Assembly: GCF_015351235.1 (NCBI RefSeq)
Contig: NZ_JADKSJ010000001.1
Coordinates: forward strand, 682,001 to 746,000
Length of the DNA stretch: 64,000 nt
Direction: 5' to 3'
Source of the DNA: Plantibacter sp. VKM Ac-2880
Lineage (GTDB): Bacteria; Actinomycetota; Actinomycetes; Actinomycetales; Microbacteriaceae
The notes below the pieces were generated by a model. It had not been told where the DNA came from. It saw only the letters and a program-made list of their open reading frames with translations, and ran no database searches. The position numbers were made by a program, and so were the translations under genes. Below, in pieces: positions 58,565 to 64,000 of the stretch (position 1 is the first letter of the stretch; every line of letters begins with the position of its first letter).

Positions 58565-59968
58565 ATGACCGCCCACCTGATGGCCGCAACCGAGTCCGAC
58601 CGGTTCGAGCAGCCCGACGCCCTCTCCATCACCGACCCGCGCACCGGCGAGTCCGTGGGGTCCGTCCGCATCGCGACCGCGCACGAGGTCGCCGACGCCG
58701 TCGTGGTGGCCGGGGCCTCCTTCCCGGCGTGGACGGCGCAGTCGCCTGCCGAGCGGGGCGCGGCGCTCCACGCCGTGGCCGATGCGCTCGTCGCCCGCGA
58801 GGAGGAGCTGGCCGAGCTGAACCACCGGGAGACGGGCAAGCCGTTGGCGGACGCACTCGGCGGTGTCCGTGCCGCCATCGCGACCGCGCGGCAGGTTGCG
58901 GAACTCGGCCCGTTGCACGCCGGACGTGCGCTGCGCGGGCCGTCGACGGCCGTCGACTTCACGGTCGCCGAGCCGCGCGGAGTCGTCGCGGTGATCACCC
59001 CCTGGAACGACCCGGTCGCCGTGGCCGTCGGTCTCATCGCGGCAGCGGTGGTGACGGGGAACACGGTCGTGCACAAGCCGAGTGAGCGCTGTCCGCACGT
59101 GGGTGAACTGCTCGGATCGGTGTTGGCGGACGCGTTGCCACCGGGCGTCGTCGTGACGATCTCGGGGGACGGACGCACGGGCGCGGCGCTCACCTCCTCC
59201 GTGGGTGTGGCGATGATCGCCCACGTCGGGTCGTCGGCGACCGGAGCGCGGATCGCCCGCGCCGCCGTCCTCACCGGTGCCCACGTGATCCGCGAGAACG
59301 GCGGGAACGACGCCATCCTCATCGACGCCGATGTCGACCCGGCGTGGGCGGCGGCCCAGACGGCGCTCGGTGCCTTCGCGAACGCCGGCCAGATCTGCAC
59401 CTCGGTGGAACGCGTGTTCGTGCACGCCGACATCGCCGAACGGTTCCTCGCCGCCCTCGTCGCCGAGGCGGAGCGGTGGACGGCGGACACGGCGTCCGGG
59501 CCGCTGGTCGACCGCGAGTTGCGGGGCATCGTGCACGGGCATGTCGTCGACGCGGTGGAGGACGGGGCCAGACTCCTGACCGGGGGCACCGTCCCCGAGG
59601 GGCCGGGCGCGTTCTACCCGGCGACGGTCCTCGCCGACTGCCGCCCCGGCATGCGGGTGATGCGGGAGGAGACCTTCGGTCCGGTGGCGCCGGTGATGGT
59701 CGTCGGGAGCTTCGACGAGGCCGTCCGTCTCGCCGGAGCCGACCCGTACGGGCTCGCCGCGACGGTCCTCACCGGTTCGATGGACCACGCGCACCGGGCG
59801 GTCGCAGACCTACCGGTCGGCACGGTGAAGGTCAACGCCGTGTTCGGTGGGGCGCCCGGTGGTTCGGCCGAACCGCGCGGGGAGAGCGGCTCCGGCTTCG
59901 GATACGGACCCGGCCTGCTCGACGAGATGACCCTGACGAAGGTCGTGCACCTCGAGGCTGCGCCGTGA
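58565..59968 (+). CDS. Aldehyde dehydrogenase family protein
   Basis: The 467-residue protein has the ALDH motifs: ITPWNDPVAV, PSERCP, HVGSSATGARIA, ENGGND (general base Glu), GQICTSVERVFVHADIAERF with catalytic Cys278, and EETFGPVAPVMVV. It oxidises an aldehyde with NAD(P). The ATG at 58565 is chosen because the longer frame covers the inverted repeat. Its stop overlaps the start of the second hldE gene (GTGA), so it should act in the same pathway, perhaps making a sugar acid (inference). Confidence 0.9.
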   Translation: MTAHLMAATESDRFEQPDALSITDPRTGESVGSVRIATAHEVADAVVVAGASFPAWTAQSPAERGAALHAVADALVAREEELAELNHRETGKPLADALGGVRAAIATARQVAELGPLHAGRALRGPSTAVDFTVAEPRGVVAVITPWNDPVAVAVGLIAAAVVTGNTVVHKPSERCPHVGELLGSVLADALPPGVVVTISGDGRTGAALTSSVGVAMIAHVGSSATGARIARAAVLTGAHVIRENGGNDAILIDADVDPAWAAAQTALGAFANAGQICTSVERVFVHADIAERFLAALVAEAERWTADTASGPLVDRELRGIVHGHVVDAVEDGARLLTGGTVPEGPGAFYPATVLADCRPGMRVMREETFGPVAPVMVVGSFDEAVRLAGADPYGLAATVLTGSMDHAHRAVADLPVGTVKVNAVFGGAPGGSAEPRGESGSGFGYGPGLLDEMTLTKVVHLEAAP

Positions 59969-61482
59969 CCGACGACGGTCGTGGCGCCGACCAGCACGTC
60001 GACCGCGTCGCCTTGCTCGACGTCGCGGGCCGGATCCGCGCCGCAGCACCGCGCGTCGTCGTCGCCGGCGACGCCATCCTCGACCGGTGGTTGCGGGGTG
60101 ACGTCACCCGGGTGAGTCGCGAGGCGCCGGTACCGGTCGTCGAGGTCGACGAGCCGGAGCTGTGCGCCGGCGGTGCCGCGAACACCGCCGTGAACCTCGC
60201 GGCACTCGGAGCCTCGGTGTCGCTCATCGCGGTCCTCGGCGCCGACGAGGACGGTCGGGCGCTCGACGCCCTGCTGCGGCGAGCCGGCGTGGACACCTCC
60301 CGCACCCTGGTGCGGGAGGGGGTGTGCACGGCCTCCAAGACCCGCGTGGTGGGTGCCGACCAGATCGTCGTGCGGGTGGACCACCTGCCCAAGGGCGGGC
60401 CGTCGGACGCGCACCGCGCGGCGCTCCGGCAGGCGCTCGCGACGGTGGGCGAGGACGACGTCCTCATCGTCTGCGACTACGGCACCGGGTGCTTCGACGA
60501 CGACACGGTCGCCTGGCTCGCACGGCATCGGCCGCCGGCCCGCACCCTGATCGTCGACGCCCACGACGGCCGACGGTGGGCGCCGATGCACCCGGACCTC
60601 GTGACCCCGAACGCCCTCGAAGCCGGCCTGCTCCTCGGGCACCCGCTCGGGCCCGGTGCTCCGCGGGCCGAGGCCGTCGCCGAGTCCCAGGAGGAGCTGC
60701 TGGCGGCCGCCGGCGCGTCGCGTGCCGTCGTCACGCTCGACCGCGACGGCACCGTCGTCCTCCGACCAGGCGATCCGCCGACGCGCACCAGAGCGAGGAT
60801 CGCCCCCGAACATCAGGCGTCGGGTGCCGGGGACACCTTCGTCGCCGCACTCGCCACGGCCGTCGCCGTCGGCGCACCCCTCGACGTGGGTGCCCGGTTC
60901 GCTCAGGCTGCGGCGGACGTCGTCACGGCGCGACCGGGCACCGCGGTCGCGCGACTCGCCGAGGTCGAACGCGCGCTCGGCGACCCGGGCGGGGGCGGCA
61001 GCACGCGGTTCCTCGATGCACCGGACCTCGTCGAGGCACTCGCGGACCGGCGTGCGGCAGGGGGCCGCATCGTCTTCACCAACGGGTGCTTCGACGTCAT
61101 CCATCGCGGGCATACGACGCACCTCCGGCAGGCGAAGGCACTCGGGGACGTCCTCGTGGTGGCCCTGAACGACGACGCGTCCGTCCGCCGGCTCAAGGGC
61201 CCGGAACGGCCCGTGAACCCGCTCGGGGATCGGGTCGCCGTGCTGGAGGCGCTCGACTGCATCGACTACCTCACGACGTTCGGCGACGACACCCCGATCG
61301 CGCTCCTGGAGGCGCTCCGTCCGGACGTCTACGCGAAGGGCGGCGACTACACCCCCGAGATGCTCGCGGAGACGGAGGTCGTCCGTGCCGCCGGCGGTGA
61401 GGTGCGCATCCTCGACTTCCTCCCCGACCATTCGACGACCCGGGTCGTGGACCGTATCCGGTCGACGGCTCCGACGTCGTGA
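59965..61482 (+). CDS. hldE: HldE-like heptose kinase/adenylyltransferase, canonical copy
   Basis: The 505-residue protein has a PfkB-type kinase half with DAILDRWLRGDVTRVSREAP, GGAANTAVNLAALGA, DYGTGCF and ASGAGDTFVAAL, and an adenylyltransferase half with FTNGCFDVIHRGHTTHLRQA, SVRRLKGPERPVNP, YAKGGDYTPEM and the ending FLPDHSTTRVV. All HldE signature motifs are intact. It should make D-glycero-beta-D-manno-heptose 1,7-bisphosphate and ADP-heptose. It starts at GTG overlapping the aldehyde dehydrogenase stop. Between it and the first copy lie an SDR, a GT9 and the dehydrogenase. Confidence 0.92.
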   Translation: MTDDGRGADQHVDRVALLDVAGRIRAAAPRVVVAGDAILDRWLRGDVTRVSREAPVPVVEVDEPELCAGGAANTAVNLAALGASVSLIAVLGADEDGRALDALLRRAGVDTSRTLVREGVCTASKTRVVGADQIVVRVDHLPKGGPSDAHRAALRQALATVGEDDVLIVCDYGTGCFDDDTVAWLARHRPPARTLIVDAHDGRRWAPMHPDLVTPNALEAGLLLGHPLGPGAPRAEAVAESQEELLAAAGASRAVVTLDRDGTVVLRPGDPPTRTRARIAPEHQASGAGDTFVAALATAVAVGAPLDVGARFAQAAADVVTARPGTAVARLAEVERALGDPGGGGSTRFLDAPDLVEALADRRAAGGRIVFTNGCFDVIHRGHTTHLRQAKALGDVLVVALNDDASVRRLKGPERPVNPLGDRVAVLEALDCIDYLTTFGDDTPIALLEALRPDVYAKGGDYTPEMLAETEVVRAAGGEVRILDFLPDHSTTRVVDRIRSTAPTS

Positions 61483-61592
61483 CGGGTGTCATGTCCCCGG
61501 ATCGCAGTGTGCCGACACCGCAGCGCACCACGTTCCCCCCGCGGCTGTCAAGGTTCGATCGCCGACGGTCAGCGACGCCTAGCGTCGGGGTG

Positions 61593-61913
61593 ATGGACGA
61601 CTCGAACCGCATGCGGGACCAACCGGCACTCACGACCACGCGAGGGGACGCGTGGGTCGTCATCGGAGGCATCACCGCCGCGCTCCTCGTCGGGATGTAC
61701 GCCCTCCTCGGGACCGTGCAGCCCGTGATCGCGTGGGGGACGGCGGCGACCGTGCTCCTCGTGTACGCGGCCATGGTGGTCGTACGGACGCGGGGTACCG
61801 CTGGACGTCGGCGCCTGCGCTCGCTCGCGGCGCTCTATGGCGCGATGGTGGCCCTCAGCCTCGTCGCGGTCCTCGTCCTCGTCGGCGTCGCGTGGACGGG
61901 GACCGGCCGATGA
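61593..61913 (+). CDS. Small membrane protein (106 aa)
   Basis: The 106-residue protein has three hydrophobic helices (VVIGGITAALLVGMYALLGT; IAWGTAATVLLVYAAMVVVR; LYGAMVALSLVAVLVLVGVA) and a short polar N-terminus. A TAGCGT box (61580-61585) lies 7 nt before the ATG, consistent with leaderless expression. The stop overlaps the next gene by ATGA. No family is recognised. Confidence 0.7.
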   Translation: MDDSNRMRDQPALTTTRGDAWVVIGGITAALLVGMYALLGTVQPVIAWGTAATVLLVYAAMVVVRTRGTAGRRRLRSLAALYGAMVALSLVAVLVLVGVAWTGTGR

Positions 61914-62365
61914 GCCCGCCGATCCGCCTCCCCGACGCCTTCGGAGACCCGGGGGCCGCCGTCCCCCTCGACGCTGTGGCCCGCACGGGTCGTGCGGTGG
62001 GGATCGTGCTCGTGGTGCTCGCCGTCGTGGGGGCTCCGATGGAGGGGCGCCACCTCTACGGTCTCATGGCCGTCGATGCGCCGCTCGACCTCGTGCGCGG
62101 GTGTATCGGTGGGGCGCTGCTCGTCATCACCCTCGGCAGGACCGATCGCGAGCGACGCGACCGATGGATCGTCGCCGCAGGGATCCTCCTGCTGATGGTG
62201 GCGGTGAGCGGCCTCGTCGACCGTCAGCTGTTCGGGCTCGTGCCCAGCTCGTTCACGCCCGTCGACCTGCTCGTCACGACCGCTCTCGGGGTCCTGTTGC
62301 TCCGGGCCGGGATCCGTGGAAGCAGACGCACGGCGGACCAGGAGGACCCCGCAGAGGCGGGCTGA
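61910..62365 (+). CDS. Small membrane protein, related to the DUF4383-like protein at 40.2 kb
   Basis: The 151-residue protein has four hydrophobic segments, and GRHLYGLMAVDAPLDLVRGC corresponds to EHLFGLMNVDLTLDILRTVL of the protein at 40236-40622, as does LFGLVPSSFTPVDL to MFGLLPTGFTGFDI. It has a longer N-terminus. It is translationally coupled to the small membrane protein before it. The role is unknown. Confidence 0.75.
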   Translation: MSPPIRLPDAFGDPGAAVPLDAVARTGRAVGIVLVVLAVVGAPMEGRHLYGLMAVDAPLDLVRGCIGGALLVITLGRTDRERRDRWIVAAGILLLMVAVSGLVDRQLFGLVPSSFTPVDLLVTTALGVLLLRAGIRGSRRTADQEDPAEAG

Positions 62366-62412
62366 CCGCTGCGGCTGGGCTGGGCCGTTGCTCCGATTCG
62401 CTGCAGTTCCAG

Positions 62413-63144
62413 CTACAGCGTCAGGCGCAGTTCGACGACGTCGCGCGCGACGTCCACGAGCGGCCGACGTGCACCGCGTGCGTGCTTCCGGAGCCGGTCG
62501 AACGCGTCCTCGACGGAGATCGAGGCCGTGTAGGCGACGACGCCCTTCGCCTGCTCGATGATGACGCGGGACTGCAGGGCGCGCTCCAACTGGTCGCGAG
62601 CGACATCGCTCGCCCGCAGCGTGCGCTCATGCAGGATGCCGATGGTCGCGACGTCGGCCATGGCCTGCGCGGCGCGCGTCTCGAGCTCGTCCAGATCCTC
62701 GCCCGCCGTCCGGAAGAGGTTGAGGGTGCCGATGGTGGTGCGCCGCAGCCGGAGCGGCACCGCGTACACCGAGGTGAACCGGGCCTCGGCCGCAGCCTCG
62801 GCGAACCGCGGCCATCGGGCGGAGACGGCGCCGATGTCCGGTACGGCGACGGCGGTCCCGCCGCGGAAGCTCTCGATGCACGGTCCCTCGTCGGCGCTCA
62901 GCTGGATCAGCTCGACGAGCCGGCTCGACTCGCTCGTCGACGCGATGAGGTCGAGGTCGCCGTGCTGATCGGCGAGCAGGATGCCGGATGCGTCGACGTC
63001 GAGGAGGTCGACGCTCGCGTCCACGAGGGTCTGCAGGAGGTCGACGACGTCGTAGTCGTCGACGAGGGTGTCGGCGAGTGTCGCGAAGACCTCGAGCAGT
63101 TCGGCGCCGTGACCGAGCGCTGTGCCGCTGCCCTCCCCGCTCAT
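62413..63144 (-). CDS. GAF and ANTAR domain RNA-binding regulator, second gene
   Basis: The 243-residue protein has an N-terminal GAF domain (about 15-165; VFATLADTLVDDYDVVDLLQ, then DEGPCIESFRGG and YAVPLRLRRTTIGTLNLF) and a C-terminal ANTAR domain (about 180-240; LERALQSRVIIEQAKGVVAY, then EDAFDRLRKHA). ANTAR proteins bind paired RNA hairpins and prevent transcription termination. It starts at the ATG that overlaps the first gene's stop by ATGA. The GAF ligand and RNA targets are unknown. Confidence 0.9.
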   Translation of the reverse strand: MSGEGSGTALGHGAELLEVFATLADTLVDDYDVVDLLQTLVDASVDLLDVDASGILLADQHGDLDLIASTSESSRLVELIQLSADEGPCIESFRGGTAVAVPDIGAVSARWPRFAEAAAEARFTSVYAVPLRLRRTTIGTLNLFRTAGEDLDELETRAAQAMADVATIGILHERTLRASDVARDQLERALQSRVIIEQAKGVVAYTASISVEDAFDRLRKHARGARRPLVDVARDVVELRLTL

Positions 63145-63845
63145 CGATCGTCTTCGATCGTGTCGTCGCGCAGCAGGTAGCCGGTGCGCCGCTCGAGGAT
63201 GTCCTCGGCGACGTCGGCCATGGACCGGTTTTGGGCGAAGGCCTGGGCCTGGATGAACAGGTGGGCGTCGTCGGCACCGAGTCCGAGCTGGGCGATGACG
63301 AACCCCGTCGCCTGGTGGATCCGGCGTCGTGCGTGCGGCTTCAGCTGCTCCGTTTCGGGCTGGCTCGCGTGCTCGAGCGTGCGGCGGAGGACGTACCGGC
63401 TGAGCGGGCGCGTCAGCGACATCATCTCCTCGACCGCCTGCTCGCCGAGCGTGCGCTCCTCGGTGTCGTAGAGCTCGACGGCGCCCACCTGCAACGGGCC
63501 GACGCGCAGCGGGAAGGCGAAGACCGAGCCGACCGCGTGCCCGCGGATCGCCTCCGTGAACGATGGCCAGAAGGCGTAGCCGTTGCGCTGGATGGCGGCC
63601 TCGAGCACGGGGTGCCCGCTGCCGACCGCATCCCAGCAGGGTCCCTCGGTCAGGTCGAACTGGATCTCGTCGAGCAGGGCCACCTGGGAGTCGCTCGCCG
63701 CGATCGTCTCCGCGCTGAGGGCGTCGCCGAGGGTGGCGATGGAGACCCCGGAGAGCGGCAGCAGGCGCAGGATCGGCTCGACGAGTTGGTCGTCGTCGTC
63801 GACCCGTTCGAGCGCGCTGTACACGACGGCGAAGGTGTCGCTCAT
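63141..63845 (-). CDS. GAF and ANTAR-like domain regulator, first gene
   Basis: The 234-residue protein has a GAF domain (SDTFAVVYSALERVDDDDQL, then TEGPCWDAVGSGHPVLE and FAFPLRVGPLQVGAVELYDT) and a C-terminal ANTAR-like helix set (RRIHQATGFVIAQLGLGADD, then AHLFIQAQAFAQNRSMADVA). Its ANTAR domain is less canonical than that of its partner. It starts at ATG 63843-63845 with AAGGAG; a longer frame crosses the promoter region. The two proteins may form a heterodimer, one sensing and one binding RNA (inference). Confidence 0.88.
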   Translation of the reverse strand: MSDTFAVVYSALERVDDDDQLVEPILRLLPLSGVSIATLGDALSAETIAASDSQVALLDEIQFDLTEGPCWDAVGSGHPVLEAAIQRNGYAFWPSFTEAIRGHAVGSVFAFPLRVGPLQVGAVELYDTEERTLGEQAVEEMMSLTRPLSRYVLRRTLEHASQPETEQLKPHARRRIHQATGFVIAQLGLGADDAHLFIQAQAFAQNRSMADVAEDILERRTGYLLRDDTIEDDR

Positions 63846-64000
63846 GACGCCGCTCCTTCCACGATCGACGAGGGTTCTGCCCACCATCGTAAAACGCATC
63901 GCCTCGTCCGTGCCGGGTTGATCCGATTTGCGAACGGTCGCGCGCGGGGACGCAGAGCATACGCCTGTCGGGTCCATGTGACCAGCTTCGATCGCCCTCC

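Overview
The window is 64 kb of very GC-rich DNA from an actinobacterium, most likely the family Microbacteriaceae (Plantibacter/Curtobacterium-like; the genus cannot be fixed from sequence alone). Pointers are strong G/C bias at third codon positions, DtxR-type iron boxes, small proteins typical of this family (DUF7882-like, DUF2795, DUF4383-like), tightly overlapping ATGA/GTGA gene junctions, and at least ten genes whose start codon lies exactly 6 nt after a TAnnnT -10 box (leaderless transcription). I see no rRNA, tRNA, CRISPR array, prophage or insertion sequence.

Region 1 (1-8.3 kb): the end of a TetR-type regulator next to an MMPL/RND exporter, a complete hipBA toxin-antitoxin module, pdxH, an alpha/beta hydrolase and a PucR-type regulator. 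Region 2 (8.4-17.9 kb): a catabolic unit of a DUF917 protein, a hydantoinase/oxoprolinase-like protein and a full peptide-type ABC importer in which one permease is fused to one ATPase, followed by an MFS symporter. Region 3 (18-22 kb): a siderophore ABC importer controlled by two iron boxes. Region 4 (22.2-32 kb): a class III CoA-transferase plus a mesaconyl/methylfumaryl-CoA-type hydratase, an array of 112-bp palindromic repeats, a flavoprotein/2Fe-2S reductase pair with a tiny coupled ORF, a TetR/SDR divergent pair, and a ROK-regulated Gfo/Idh/MocA-ThuA operon.

Region 5 (32-49.3 kb) looks like a stress island: many short proteins (three or four related DUF7882-like proteins, two DUF2795 proteins, acidic micro-proteins, DUF4383/DUF2231 membrane proteins), a CYP152-type peroxygenase, a solitary cytochrome oxidase subunit I, SDRs, a zinc alcohol dehydrogenase, a CBS protein, a manganese catalase, an MBL hydrolase and a SigB/SigF-type sigma factor. 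Region 6 (49.3-61.5 kb) is an ADP-heptose and glycosyltransferase cluster: gmhB, gmhA, two different hldE genes, three GT9, two GT4-type and (just upstream) one GT2 glycosyltransferase, plus an SDR and an aldehyde dehydrogenase. This pathway is classic for Gram-negative LPS and is unexpected in a Gram-positive. Region 7 (61.5-64 kb) holds two small membrane proteins and two overlapping GAF-ANTAR RNA-binding regulators.

Most convergent gene pairs are separated by strong perfect hairpins acting as shared terminators. A second family of inverted repeats built on a CTTCGACA..GCTCAG core occurs at three places, one of them inside a coding sequence.
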